A DNA stretch of 49,465 bases from an uncultured Saprospiraceae bacterium (GCA_937959275.1 CALGLU010000016.1:1-49465), one strand, 5' to 3'. Numbered from the stretch's first letter, positions 9,430 through 19,113 are shown. Notes: generated by a model not told the origin, from the sequence alone. Translations and numbers: made by a program.

Positions 9430-11121
9430 TCAATACCCGGCAGCCTGCCCATCCTTGCGCGACTCCGAAGCTCCATAGTAGACTTGATTCTTTTCATCCC
9501 ACATGATGGCTTGATATCCACCGTAGTTTCCTACATCAAAACGCACATCATGCCCTTTGATAACCAGTGCTCGAATTTGATCATAGTCAAACCCATTTTC
9601 TAAATTAAGCCTACCACCATCGCTCATGACTCTTCCAGTAGGTTGGGATGATCCCACATGACGCATTCGTGGAGCATCTCCAGCTTCTTGAAGGTTCATG
9701 TCAAAGTCAATAAGGTTAACCACGATTTGTGTATGGCCTTGAGGCTGCATAGCGCCGCCCATCAAGCCAAAGCTTACGAAAGGTTTCCCATCTTTTGTAA
9801 TGAAAGCTGGAATGATAGTGTGAAAAGGGCGCTTCCCCGGTTCTAAATAATTGAAGTGATTGGGGTCTTGCACATTAAACATCTGTCCTCTATTTTGAAG
9901 GACAAAACCTAAGCCCGTTGGACACATACCTGAACCGAATCCTGCATATATGGATTGTATCAATGATACCATATTACCATCCTTATCTGCTACAGTCAGA
10001 TAGGTGGTATTCCCTCGTTCGATTTCTCCAGACGGATATTCATTAGCTGCTCTGTCAGGGTTGATTAATGTCGCCCGCCTATTTCCATATTCTTTTGAAA
10101 TGAGCTGGTCAACGGGGATGGCATTAAAATCCATATCAGCATAAAACTTAGCTCGATCTTCAAATGCCAACTTTTTAGCTTCAGTGATTAGATGTAAATA
10201 GTCCGCGGAGCCAAAGCCCATAGATCTGATGTCATAGCCTTCCATCATGTTGAGCATCTGCAGTGCAGCGATGCCTTGACCATTGGGAGGTAGTTCCCAT
10301 ACATCATAACCTCTATAATTCGTGCTGACGGGGTCCACCCAATTAGAGGTGTGAGCAGCCATGTCTTCAGTCGTAAGGAAGCCATCATGTTCTTTCATGT
10401 AGTTGCCAATTGTCTTGGCTATGTCACCTTTGTAAAACGCATCACGACCTCCAGTGGCAATTATTGAGTAAGTATTGGCGAGTGCTTGATTGATAAATAT
10501 TTCCCCTTTTGCTGGTGTTTTACCATGAGGCATATACGTCTCTTTAAAGCCAGGATAGTTTGTTCTAGAAGCTGCACTTACCATCATTTCTACTGCGATC
10601 ACTTCTGACACAGGAAATCCAGTATTGCCATATTCAATCGAAGGAGCCAGAATATCCTTCATGTTTAGTTTGCCAAATCGATCATGCATCATGTACCAGC
10701 CATCAACACAGCCTGGTACAGAGACTGATAGTGGTCCCGTATAGGGAATGTAGTCTTTCCCTTGCTCTTGAAAGTAGGCAGCCGTAAGTGATTTCGGTGA
10801 TCGCCCACTGGCATTAAGACCATAGAGTTTCTGTGTTTTTGCATCCCAAATAATAGCAAATAAATCACCACCGATACCACAGCTTGCAGGCTCCACAAGA
10901 CCAAGCATCGCATTAGCTGCAATGGCGGCATCTATAGCATTGCCTCCTTTTTTGAGAATGTCAAGAGTCACTTGGCTTGCCAAAGGTTGAGAGCTGGCGA
11001 CCATTCCATTTTGTGCTATGACTTCTGATCGGGTGGTATATGGACTTCCTGTGATTCTATTTTGGGATAGGAGTGGGAGAGTAAGAAAAGTAAGAAAGAC
11101 GATTAATAAAAGCTTATTCAT
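9430..11121 (-). CDS. Gamma-glutamyltransferase-family Ntn hydrolase
   Basis: This 563-residue secreted enzyme has a signal peptide (residues 1-19, ending LLSQ), a large subunit region beginning MVASSQPLASQVTLDILKKG with GGNAIDAAIA, and the predicted self-cleavage site before T372 in GNTTYLTVADKDGNMVS. The small-subunit region carries LIQSIYAGFGSGM and GLMGGAMQPQGHTQIV. Family enzymes cleave or transfer gamma-glutamyl groups from glutathione and related peptides in the periplasm. Substrate preference cannot be deduced and may differ from classical GGT. Monocistronic, ATG start. Confidence 0.88.
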   Translation of the reverse strand: MNKLLLIVFLTFLTLPLLSQNRITGSPYTTRSEVIAQNGMVASSQPLASQVTLDILKKGGNAIDAAIAANAMLGLVEPASCGIGGDLFAIIWDAKTQKLYGLNASGRSPKSLTAAYFQEQGKDYIPYTGPLSVSVPGCVDGWYMMHDRFGKLNMKDILAPSIEYGNTGFPVSEVIAVEMMVSAASRTNYPGFKETYMPHGKTPAKGEIFINQALANTYSIIATGGRDAFYKGDIAKTIGNYMKEHDGFLTTEDMAAHTSNWVDPVSTNYRGYDVWELPPNGQGIAALQMLNMMEGYDIRSMGFGSADYLHLITEAKKLAFEDRAKFYADMDFNAIPVDQLISKEYGNRRATLINPDRAANEYPSGEIERGNTTYLTVADKDGNMVSLIQSIYAGFGSGMCPTGLGFVLQNRGQMFNVQDPNHFNYLEPGKRPFHTIIPAFITKDGKPFVSFGLMGGAMQPQGHTQIVVNLIDFDMNLQEAGDAPRMRHVGSSQPTGRVMSDGGRLNLENGFDYDQIRALVIKGHDVRFDVGNYGGYQAIMWDEKNQVYYGASESRKDGQAAGY

Positions 11122-11510
11122 GGTTTCTACCTATGTGAGAAGTTAAGATAGCTTTCTTTGCTTTAAAAAAACAAAATTTATGATCAAGTTTAAAGAGCCA
11201 AATTTAAGAACAAGTGACAAGAACCAGATTTAAGATTAAGTGATAGGATCAAGTATTAAGGTTTTTTTATTCTTTATGACAGTAGCTATAATTTTTATTT
11301 GTTGCTCTACTTAAGTAAAATGAAATTTTTGTTTTGCTATTTCTTCATCGTTTACTTTGTTGAATTACATGTATTAAATATTCTACTCTGCGAGAATTAG
11401 ATTATTAAATCTTAATTATTTCTCTCGCCTACCTCGATCAATGCAACTAATCACTTTTTTACTCATCTTTAAGCATAGAATATGGTGATATCACCACAAC
11501 CCTAAATACT
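11122..11510. other. Divergent intergenic region, AT-rich with imperfect short repeats
   Basis: No gene is seen. Between 11180 and 11265 there are loose repetitions of a TTTAAGAACAAGTGA-like unit, a simple repeat type often found between Bacteroidota genes. A 14-bp perfect palindrome lies near the right edge and is listed separately. Confidence 0.4.
11483..11496. promoter_or_regulatory. Perfect 14-bp palindrome upstream of the beta-lactamase-like gene
   Basis: TGGTGATATCACCA is a perfect palindrome ending 14 bases before the ATG at 11511. Its position suggests an operator or a mRNA 5' hairpin for the serine hydrolase gene. No regulator is encoded beside it. Confidence 0.45.
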
Positions 11511-13310
11511 ATGAAAAAGCTCTTACTATTTTCCTTCCTATTCACTCTTTGCGCTTTTAGTATTCCTAATGAAGCAATCGCGCAATCAGATGTGGATAAA
11601 ATCAAACAAGTCGAAAATGGACTTTCTACCTATCACCAAATCAAAGGGGAGCCGACGTGGACCATTGAAGAACGGATGGCGCATTATGGCGTGCCAGGTA
11701 TGAGCATTGCCGTGATCCATGACTACAAAGTGGCTTGGACCAAGAGCTATGGTTACGTGGACAAAGAAAAATCAGCTCCCGTTACCGAGAAGACATTGTT
11801 TCAGGCGGCGTCAATCAGTAAGCCTGTTTCTGCCTACGCGGCATTGCGGTTGGTCGAAGCAGGTAAGTTAGATTTGAATAAAAATGTGAATCAATATCTT
11901 AAGTCTTGGCAAGTGCCTGACAATGAGTTTACCAAAGAAGAAAAAGTCTCCTTGGAGCGATTGGTGATTCATAAAGCAGGATTAACCGTACATGGGTTTT
12001 TAGGTTACTCAACAGATTTAGAAGTGCCGACTCTTGTTCAATTATTAAATGGAGAAGAGCCTGCAAATTCAGCAACCATTCAAGTGGATAAAGTACCTGG
12101 CGGAGAGATGCGGTATTCTGGTGGCGGCTACTGTGTGATGCAGCAAATGATGATAGATGTGACAGGCAAAACGTATCCAGCTATTTTAAAAGAACATGTT
12201 TTGGATCGAATCGGTATGACACAAAGTACATTTGCACAACCCTTACCTGCAGAAAAATTAAAGCTCGCTGCGACAGGCTATCTTCCTGATGGGTCAATGG
12301 TTAAAGGCAAGCGACATACCTATCCAGAAATGGCAGCAGCAGGCTTATGGACGAATGCTTCTGAACTATCAAAATTCATCATTGATTTACAACAAACATT
12401 AGGCGGCAAAAGTGAAAAGGTTTTATCGACAATGATGGCCAATAAAATGGTCACAGCAGTTGAGGGCGATTTTGTTGGTTTGGGTATATTTTTAAGAGAC
12501 GGCCGATTTGGTCATGGCGGTTGGAATGAAGGTTTTTCAAGTGACATGACTGGACATATCAAAAAAGGATATGGTGTAGTGGTGATGCTCAATGCGAATC
12601 AACCAGACTTTATAAATGAAATCAATAATGCGGTTGCTAGAGTGTATCAATGGGATAAGAGCGCACCGATTCATGAAAAAATGGCGTTTACACCAACTGA
12701 GATAGATCGCATTTCTGGAAAATATGCGTACAGTTTTGATGACAATATAACTGTATACGCAGAAGGGGAAAAGGTGTTTTTAGACTATATGTCGAGTCGT
12801 CCACAAGAGCTCATAAAAGTTGCGGAGAATACCTATGTTAGAAGAGAGCGAAGAGCAGTCATTCAGTTTTTAAGCGACCCAACTAACAATGAACCTTCAC
12901 TTGTTTTCTTACCTGAAACGGATGGTGAGGATCTCGAATATAAAAATGTAAGACAAGATTCGGCAGAAAAATTAGCGATAGAATATTTGCTGGAAGGGCA
13001 GTTTGAAAAGGCACTTGCGATGTACCAAACTAAAAAGAAAGAAGATCCAAATTTTCGTCCAACACAAGAACAATATATTAATAGTCTTGGGTACCAATAT
13101 TTGGGCGATAAAAATGTAGATGCTGCTTTTGAAATTTTTAAATTGAATGTTGCCTTACATCCGGAGGCATTTAATGTTTATGATAGTTTAGGCGCAGTGT
13201 ATATGGGGAAAGGGCAAAAGGAACTGGCGATTAAAAACTATGAAAGATCATTGGAGTTGAATCCAAAGAATGATAATGCATTAAGGATGTTGGCCAAGTT
13301 GAAGATGTAA
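11511..13310 (+). CDS. Serine hydrolase of the class C beta-lactamase fold with C-terminal TPRs
   Basis: The 599-residue exported protein has a signal peptide (residues 1-25, ending AIAQS) and a beta-lactamase/D-aminopeptidase-type domain (about 45-385). Catalytic S101 and K104 lie in QAASISKPV, Y202 in RYSGGGY (replacing YxN), and HGGWNEGF takes the place of the KTG box. A beta-rich linker follows, then tetratricopeptide repeats (about 480-599). Such proteins act on D-amino-acid peptides, esters or peptidoglycan fragments, more often than as true antibiotic-resistance enzymes. No resistance role should be assumed. Monocistronic. Confidence 0.88.
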   Translation: MKKLLLFSFLFTLCAFSIPNEAIAQSDVDKIKQVENGLSTYHQIKGEPTWTIEERMAHYGVPGMSIAVIHDYKVAWTKSYGYVDKEKSAPVTEKTLFQAASISKPVSAYAALRLVEAGKLDLNKNVNQYLKSWQVPDNEFTKEEKVSLERLVIHKAGLTVHGFLGYSTDLEVPTLVQLLNGEEPANSATIQVDKVPGGEMRYSGGGYCVMQQMMIDVTGKTYPAILKEHVLDRIGMTQSTFAQPLPAEKLKLAATGYLPDGSMVKGKRHTYPEMAAAGLWTNASELSKFIIDLQQTLGGKSEKVLSTMMANKMVTAVEGDFVGLGIFLRDGRFGHGGWNEGFSSDMTGHIKKGYGVVVMLNANQPDFINEINNAVARVYQWDKSAPIHEKMAFTPTEIDRISGKYAYSFDDNITVYAEGEKVFLDYMSSRPQELIKVAENTYVRRERRAVIQFLSDPTNNEPSLVFLPETDGEDLEYKNVRQDSAEKLAIEYLLEGQFEKALAMYQTKKKEDPNFRPTQEQYINSLGYQYLGDKNVDAAFEIFKLNVALHPEAFNVYDSLGAVYMGKGQKELAIKNYERSLELNPKNDNALRMLAKLKM

Positions 13311-13391
13311 CGAGCTTCATGAATGAATTCTAAAAAATCTTGAAGTCTTAGTATAAACGCCTTTATCGTGCTTGACTGAAAAGTTCTAATG

Positions 13392-13435
13392 TCATTAAAA
13401 ATAAAGAGGCCACAATGAAATCATTGCAGCCTCTA
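13392..13435 (-). terminator. Intrinsic terminator of the leftward CHAT/PepSY operon
   Basis: Read on the minus strand, AGAGGCTGCAATGA (13434 down) pairs with TCATTGTGGCCTCT (down to 13405) in an almost perfect 14-bp stem, followed by TTATTTTTAATG. It lies 24 bases past the stop of the PepSY-repeat gene, as expected of a Rho-independent terminator ending the operon. Confidence 0.8.
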
Positions 13436-13457
13436 CGTTGTACTAATTATTTATAAC

Positions 13458-15458
13458 CTAATCGTCTATCTCGATGACATTACCTTCTAAATCAAAGATA
13501 ATTTCAACATCATTGTCTAATTTGATTTCATATTCTGTAGGACATCTTTCAATATCATCATAGCCTACACCTGGATAGTTGGAGCTCACCCAATCCTGAA
13601 TTGTTTGAGGCAATTGGGATTGTGGAATGTCATTACAGCCACCAGATAATTCTATAAAGTTGCCATCTAGATCAAATTCTAATTCTAAACCATTATTTAA
13701 TTCTATTTCAAATTGATTTGGATATTGCTCTGCATCTACAATTGTGGTGCCTGGGTAAGTTGTAGCAATATAGTCCAGAATAGCTTGAGGTAGGGTAGCC
13801 GGATTTATATGTTGACCTTCACCGTCATTGTCGCCATTGTTTCCAGAAATTTCTAAGAAATTTCCATTAAGGTCAAATTCTAATTTCAATCCATTGCTCA
13901 GCGTGATTTCAAATTCATTTGGATATTCTTCTGCTTTTATAATTGTTGTCCTTGGATAATTGTTCGATACATAATCATGAATGGCCTGTGGCAATGAGTT
14001 AGGATTTATATTGACACCATCATTATCATGATCATTTATTCCGCCAGATACTTCAATGAAGTTTCCAGTGAGATCAAATTCTAATTTTAATCCATTATTT
14101 AATGTCACCTCGTACTGATTCGGATATTCTTCCGCCTCGACAATTGTAGAGCCAGGATAATTTATAGTAATATAATCTAGAATAGCTTGTGGCAAAGAAG
14201 AAGCGGGAATGTCGTTACCATCATTTTCACCATCATTATCATTGTTGCCTGAGATTTCTATAAAATTGCCAGTACTGTCAAATTCTAGTTTTAATCCATT
14301 GCTGAGAGTTACCTCAAATTGAGTTGGATATTCTTCTGCTTCAATGATGGTTATGTTTGGATAGTTGGTGGCAATATAATCTAGGATCGCTTGAGGAAGG
14401 CTGTTCGGATTAATGTTAACACCATCGTCATCTTGGTCATTGTCATTCATGCCCCCTGAAATCTCCAAGAAGTTTCCATTTAAATCAAATTCTAATTTCA
14501 ATCCATTATTCAAGGTCACCTCGAATTGATTTGGATATTGTTCTGCCTCTACGATGGATTGATCAGGATAGTTAATAGCAATATAGTCTAATACGACTTG
14601 TGGAAGGCTAGCGACATTTATATCCTGACCAAGTCCTTCGGACTCACCAGATATTTCAATGAAGTTTCCATTAATATCAAATTCTAATTTAAGACCATTA
14701 CTTAGAAATACTTCATAACCTGATGCATCAACTTCTGCACTCGTAATTGTTTCATTGGGATAATTAGCAGACACATAATCCAAGATTATTTGTGGCAGAT
14801 TATTGGGGTCAATATCGCTTCTATGATCATCATCAAGCTTGTCTTTACCTATGAATTTCGAAGAACCAATTCTTGAAAATTCGTACGTTGTTCCCGATTT
14901 GAAGTCAACAAGGATAGCTCCTCTATTCATGCTGCTTGTTATTTCTTCAATATACTCTTTTGTATGCTCATTCGCTACAGCTAAATACTGATGCCAAGTC
15001 ATATCTTTGGCTTGTTTTTCATTCTGACTCATCTTTATTTCTGTGGTTGATGACACTAAAGGGTATCCATTTTCAAACACGACAAAGTCTAAATTTTCAT
15101 TGAGCCTTAGTATATAGATTTGCCTTTTATTTTTAGCCGAGATCACTTTTTTCTCATAACTGGTAATTGTATGGTTAGGATAGGTTTGTGACATGGTATA
15201 GACAACTGTAGCTGGGACTGATTTTATGTCTCTGACTGTGCGACTAAAGTAATTTCTTTTTTCAAATTCAAATGGAACATCGTAATAAGATGTTGTAGAC
15301 TGCACATGTTTGCTAAAACGAAATAGCTCTCCTCTCGTGAGAGATTTGTTTTCATAACCTTGACTAGAATCAAGATCACTTGCGAAATCATCATCTGAAC
15401 AGCTTGAGAAAAATGTACATATCAATAGGCAAATGCATAGAAATTTTATTGTTTTCAT
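13458..15458 (-). CDS. Surface-type lipoprotein with seven PepSY-like (DUF2874/BLIP-like) repeats
   Basis: The 666-residue lipoprotein has a lipobox at about residue 20 (TFFSSC) followed by SDDD, which resembles the surface-export signal of Bacteroidota lipoproteins. From about residue 220 to the end it holds seven tandem units of about 55 residues, pattern SLPQAILDYIATNYP..IIEAEEYP..FEVTLSNGLKLEFD..GNFIEISG, matching the PepSY-like family. A more divergent unit lies near 80-135 (VPATVVYTMSQTYPN). Five linkers are rich in Asp/Asn/Gly (such as NDNDQDDDG), resembling calcium-binding loops. It is the last gene of the leftward operon of module 1, 26 bases after the S74-like gene. PepSY domains in other proteins inhibit or chaperone proteases, so it could modulate or be a target of the adjoining subtilase and CHAT protease; that is inference. 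Confidence 0.85.
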   Translation of the reverse strand: MKTIKFLCICLLICTFFSSCSDDDFASDLDSSQGYENKSLTRGELFRFSKHVQSTTSYYDVPFEFEKRNYFSRTVRDIKSVPATVVYTMSQTYPNHTITSYEKKVISAKNKRQIYILRLNENLDFVVFENGYPLVSSTTEIKMSQNEKQAKDMTWHQYLAVANEHTKEYIEEITSSMNRGAILVDFKSGTTYEFSRIGSSKFIGKDKLDDDHRSDIDPNNLPQIILDYVSANYPNETITSAEVDASGYEVFLSNGLKLEFDINGNFIEISGESEGLGQDINVASLPQVVLDYIAINYPDQSIVEAEQYPNQFEVTLNNGLKLEFDLNGNFLEISGGMNDNDQDDDGVNINPNSLPQAILDYIATNYPNITIIEAEEYPTQFEVTLSNGLKLEFDSTGNFIEISGNNDNDGENDGNDIPASSLPQAILDYITINYPGSTIVEAEEYPNQYEVTLNNGLKLEFDLTGNFIEVSGGINDHDNDGVNINPNSLPQAIHDYVSNNYPRTTIIKAEEYPNEFEITLSNGLKLEFDLNGNFLEISGNNGDNDGEGQHINPATLPQAILDYIATTYPGTTIVDAEQYPNQFEIELNNGLELEFDLDGNFIELSGGCNDIPQSQLPQTIQDWVSSNYPGVGYDDIERCPTEYEIKLDNDVEIIFDLEGNVIEIDD

Positions 15459-15484
15459 AATTTTAGTTTAAAATGTTTACGATT

Positions 15485-16183
15485 CTAATTCTGAGAATTT
15501 TGTTTTAAGTGGTCTATTTCCTCTATTAGCTTAGTTATTAATAGAGCCTGCGTATCTAACTGGTTTTGTTGTTCCTGGATCGCCTTCATGAGGATAGGCG
15601 TAAATGCACTTATTCTGAGAGCAGGCAGCCTTTCTAATGGTTTTTCAGATTGATTTTCTGTAAGATCTATATCATGGTTTACAAACACTTCTGGAAAATG
15701 CCTTAACAAATGGTCACTATTAAAATCTATAGTTTTAGTTGTTTCAGTGACGTATTGATTGATTTTAATTTGCCTAATTCGATGCAAAATATCACCTTCA
15801 GGAATGTTTACAAGAGTTCTGTTATCGGGTGCAAAGGCAGGTACAAGCTCAATCAATTGATTGCAGACGACTTGGTCCCAGTTTTCACCAATTACATTAT
15901 TGCCTAGGTCAAAACCACTCGTCGGATTGTAAGGGACGACATCTCCGTCTATGCCCATCTTGTCTCCTCCTAAAAGACCGATCTCTCTGAATATGCCACT
16001 GTTTACAAATTGAATTACAGGAAGTGAGTTTGGACCCTCATCAGCCTGGATTAAAATTTCATTGTCAACATTAATTTCTGTTGATGTCATTGTCATCTCT
16101 TGGCAAATTACCGCTTCAATTATGCCTAAAAAGCTGACTATTATCAGTAGAAATAGATATTTCTTATCAGAATAGCTCCTCAT
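15485..16183 (-). CDS. Secreted protein with degenerate S74-chaperone-like region
   Basis: This 232-residue protein begins with a membrane-spanning signal sequence (about 8-29, FLLIIVSFLGIIEAVICQE). The part DGDVVPYNPTSGFDLGNNVIGENWDQV (about 79-105) resembles the entry of S74 modules. The tail AFTPILMKAIQEQQNQLD...LIEEIDHLKQNSQ is the coiled coil that usually ends S74 proteins, but the central catalytic S74 stretch with its conserved Glu-rich SD.R.KE motif is missing. It lies between the CHAT-1 and PepSY genes and has its own promoter (16221-16251) sharing the module motif. Function unknown; probably a trimeric or multimeric envelope protein co-regulated with module 1. Confidence 0.6.
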   Translation of the reverse strand: MRSYSDKKYLFLLIIVSFLGIIEAVICQEMTMTSTEINVDNEILIQADEGPNSLPVIQFVNSGIFREIGLLGGDKMGIDGDVVPYNPTSGFDLGNNVIGENWDQVVCNQLIELVPAFAPDNRTLVNIPEGDILHRIRQIKINQYVTETTKTIDFNSDHLLRHFPEVFVNHDIDLTENQSEKPLERLPALRISAFTPILMKAIQEQQNQLDTQALLITKLIEEIDHLKQNSQN

Positions 16184-16220
16184 GTTTACATTTGTTTTGA
16201 ATGAAAGAATACTGTATTCG

Positions 16221-16251
16221 TATAAGAGAATAAGTATAAAAATGTGCCTAA
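16221..16251 (-). promoter_or_regulatory. Module-1 type promoter before the S74-like gene
   Basis: On the minus strand TTAGGCACA (16251-16243) is followed after 16 bases by CTTATA (16226-16221), 37 bases before the ATG at 16183. The same two boxes with 16-17 spacing occur before the S8-1 gene and before the sigma-1 gene. The pattern differs from the TTTG/TAnnTTTG promoter of Bacteroidota, suggesting use by an alternative sigma factor. Confidence 0.6.
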
Positions 16252-16296
16252 AATTTTAGTACATTTATTTTTAGAAATTCAAAATGTAAATGTCTC

Positions 16297-19113
16297 TTAA
16301 GGCGTATCCTTGTTTGATTTTACATAGTAGAATATGATTCCAATCAAAATTAGAGTAGCTAAGTAAAGTGTGTATTTAAAGAAAAGAGATGATGATTGAC
16401 TGACCTTACCAATTAATATATAGTTAGACCAATAATAGGGATGACGGAGCGTCGGAAGAGCTTGCTCTAAATAGTTCAGCTTAGATTGTCTGAGGGATTG
16501 ACTAGGTGAGTTGCCTTGTTTTAAATGTTCAAAGAATGTGGTCAAAACATCTAATGAAGATCGTTCAGAAGCGTTCCATAAACTTGATAACACACGTTTT
16601 GAGCCAGCTAAGATAAACGCTTTGCTCATTCCTTGTACACCTTCTCCTTTATAGATCTGTCCACTTGCTGAACTACATGAACTTAAGACAACTAGATTGG
16701 TTTCAATGTTTTGATTGTACAATTCAAAAGGAGATAATATGAAGTCGTCTTGGGTATTGTCGAAGAGTATACATGATTTAGATGGATCAGTATAATCAAC
16801 GAGACCATGTAAAGATAAATGTAAAATATCTGATTGTTTAGGGTGTTTGTTAAAGTTAGTTATAGATGCGTTTTCTCCTAGATATACTTCACCACTAAAT
16901 AGTTTACTCACTTCAGTAATTTCCTCTTCTGACAAATTAAATTGACTTAGGGTATTCGTCTGATCTAAAAAAGTGAGGTTTTTTAATTGTACGCTGAGTG
17001 TTGGTAAATAGTTTGTGCCGAACCCAGCATAGCTCATATATGTAGACTTTTGGTCACTAAAGCTCAAATTAGAAGAGTAGGAATATTGAAAAGAGTATGT
17101 TTCAATTAAAAAATCTACTCTATTGTCTGTTAAAACTTCAAAAGGAAATTGATGAAGTATACCATCAGGAACGATAATGATTTCTGACAGATTTTTATTG
17201 GCATTCAAACGTGGTTCAATTAAATGCTGATACAATGAATGACTTGTTTTAAGGTCTATGGTGAGATCAGGGCTAGTACACGAAGATGTAAATGAATTTA
17301 TTTGGTCCTCAATTGCCTTTGTCAATGAAATTGTGTGATAGTCAAATTTGGTTTTGGAAATACCAAAAACATAAATGATAGAGTTTGCAAGAAAATATTC
17401 TATTAATAGCTGTTGTTCACCTAACTGTTGTTGAATGTCAGAGGCTGATAAGATGGTATGAAATTTATATTTTTCCTTATAATACTCTGGGTTTTTCCGC
17501 TCTAAGTCTGATAAGAATTGATCAAGCTCTAGTTGTGCTTTGGCATAGATGGGTAAGAGAGAATCCTTTTTTTCTGGTAAGTGGTTCAACATGCTCTTGG
17601 TGCGATGTAAATTGGTTTGAAAAGTGCTGTCTTGTCTAAGTATTACAGGGGTAACTGTTGCCTTGATGACCTGTTTATTTTGTATCTGGTTTTGTAAGAT
17701 GTTAGCTTTAGACCGTGAAGAATAGTAATACGCTTTTTCTAGGTAGGTTTTATCTTTTGTTAGATTGTACGCTTCAATAGTATGTCCAATGGCTTGTTCG
17801 TAATAACTAGAGATGAGTTTATATAATTGAAGTTTTGTGTATTCAAATTCTGTAGAGTTAACATTCCTATTAATTAATGAATCCATTTTGCTGCAGATCA
17901 TAAGAGCTGATTGTATCAGTTGAGGATCTTGATCTTTTTTAAAACGTTCATATACAATGGTTGCTTTTTCAGATAGAATTCGAATTAAGTCAATTTCTTT
18001 TGCAAAGAATGAATGACTAATAATTGGGTTGTTGTCTGATCCTATGAATGAGCTGGTGCACAATGTCGAGATGGCTTGATCAATGTAATTGATTGATTTA
18101 GCATATTCCTTTTTTCTATGGAATAGTTTACTGACACTTTCAAAAGCATTAGCCAGATAAACATCATTTTTAGTTATGCTTGAATCTGTTCGTATAGCTA
18201 TCATTTTTGCTAAATACTCCTCGGCTATATCGAATTGATCTTTTTCTAAGGCAATCTGGCCTAAGATTTGGTAAACGACAGAATGCTGATGAGAGTTTGC
18301 CTGAGGTGTAAGCATCTGTAAAGCATGTGTGCAATTAGATTCAGCCTCTTCGTATTCGCCTTGGTGAAAATATGCAATAGCACCATTGAGATAAACATCC
18401 ACGATGTCCGGATAGCTGAACATGTTTGAATGTTGTTTATGTAGATTGATTGCGAGATTGAAATATTTGATTGCTATTCCGTGGCGATTAAATTCATTAT
18501 TAAGAATGATTAGTTTATTTAGAATATCTAGTTGATCAATTAGATTTTCATTTTCATTTTGGTATATATTGAGTGCACTATTAAAATAGGTTTCTGCTCG
18601 CAAGATATCTAGCAATTCACTATAATAATCCGCAGCACCATAATATTTTTTTGCCAGTTTTAGGGCATTATAGTTTGTATCTTTTTCAAACGTGAGCAAA
18701 GCTTTATCGATGTATTGTTTCGCTTTGAATGGTTGATCTGTATATTGATGAGAAATGCCTATGTTATAAATTGTATTGGCTCTTTCTGTAGATGAGACTT
18801 GTGGACAGTCCTTCCAATAATAGAGAGCTTTGTTTTCAAAACTATTGATGGCATTTAATTCTTCATTTAATAAGTAGTAGCATACGCCTTGATAATGAAA
18901 CAATTTACCTTTTTGATAACATGATAGTCTGTTGAATGATTGAGATGAGCTTAGGCTGTCTATATAATTTATGTTGGTGCGAGCATCTTCATTGGTTATG
19001 CGGTCTGTTACTTTGACCAAGATGTCTTCATATGATTGAGTATAGATTGTACAAACTGAAAAAACAGATGTCAGGTAAATTATGCAGATGAATTTATTAA
19101 GAACTGAGTCCAA
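16297..19113 (-). CDS. CHAT-1: exported TPR-CHAT caspase-like protease, membrane anchored (module 1)
   Basis: The 938-residue protein has an N-terminal signal sequence (FICIIYLTSVFSVCTIYTQ), a long TPR region (about 40-450), a helical linker and a C-terminal CHAT domain (about 610-900). The catalytic dyad is visible: H769 in ILHLSLHGLVDY and C813 in NLVVLSSCSSASG, followed by KGEGVQGMSKAFILAGSKRVLSSLW. A membrane helix at about 912-931 and a short basic tail (KSNKDTP) end the protein, so TPR and CHAT parts are predicted to face the periplasm. The start is TTG: an in-frame TAA lies two codons upstream and there is no ATG near. It follows the S8-1 gene by 46 bases. CHAT proteases cut specific partner proteins; the likely target is the TPR membrane protein at 21392 or another module product. 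Confidence 0.88.
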   Translation of the reverse strand: MDSVLNKFICIIYLTSVFSVCTIYTQSYEDILVKVTDRITNEDARTNINYIDSLSSSQSFNRLSCYQKGKLFHYQGVCYYLLNEELNAINSFENKALYYWKDCPQVSSTERANTIYNIGISHQYTDQPFKAKQYIDKALLTFEKDTNYNALKLAKKYYGAADYYSELLDILRAETYFNSALNIYQNENENLIDQLDILNKLIILNNEFNRHGIAIKYFNLAINLHKQHSNMFSYPDIVDVYLNGAIAYFHQGEYEEAESNCTHALQMLTPQANSHQHSVVYQILGQIALEKDQFDIAEEYLAKMIAIRTDSSITKNDVYLANAFESVSKLFHRKKEYAKSINYIDQAISTLCTSSFIGSDNNPIISHSFFAKEIDLIRILSEKATIVYERFKKDQDPQLIQSALMICSKMDSLINRNVNSTEFEYTKLQLYKLISSYYEQAIGHTIEAYNLTKDKTYLEKAYYYSSRSKANILQNQIQNKQVIKATVTPVILRQDSTFQTNLHRTKSMLNHLPEKKDSLLPIYAKAQLELDQFLSDLERKNPEYYKEKYKFHTILSASDIQQQLGEQQLLIEYFLANSIIYVFGISKTKFDYHTISLTKAIEDQINSFTSSCTSPDLTIDLKTSHSLYQHLIEPRLNANKNLSEIIIVPDGILHQFPFEVLTDNRVDFLIETYSFQYSYSSNLSFSDQKSTYMSYAGFGTNYLPTLSVQLKNLTFLDQTNTLSQFNLSEEEITEVSKLFSGEVYLGENASITNFNKHPKQSDILHLSLHGLVDYTDPSKSCILFDNTQDDFILSPFELYNQNIETNLVVLSSCSSASGQIYKGEGVQGMSKAFILAGSKRVLSSLWNASERSSLDVLTTFFEHLKQGNSPSQSLRQSKLNYLEQALPTLRHPYYWSNYILIGKVSQSSSLFFKYTLYLATLILIGIIFYYVKSNKDTP

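Noticed and set aside
11511-13310. Antibiotic-resistance beta-lactamase
   Set aside because: The YxN and KTG boxes are replaced by YSG and HGG and the protein is fused to TPRs, which fits peptidase/esterase relatives rather than a true class C enzyme.
13600-14820. Regular direct repeats resembling a CRISPR-like array
   Set aside because: The period is about 200 bases and the repeats encode PepSY-like protein domains in one open frame; there are no short identical repeats with unique spacers.
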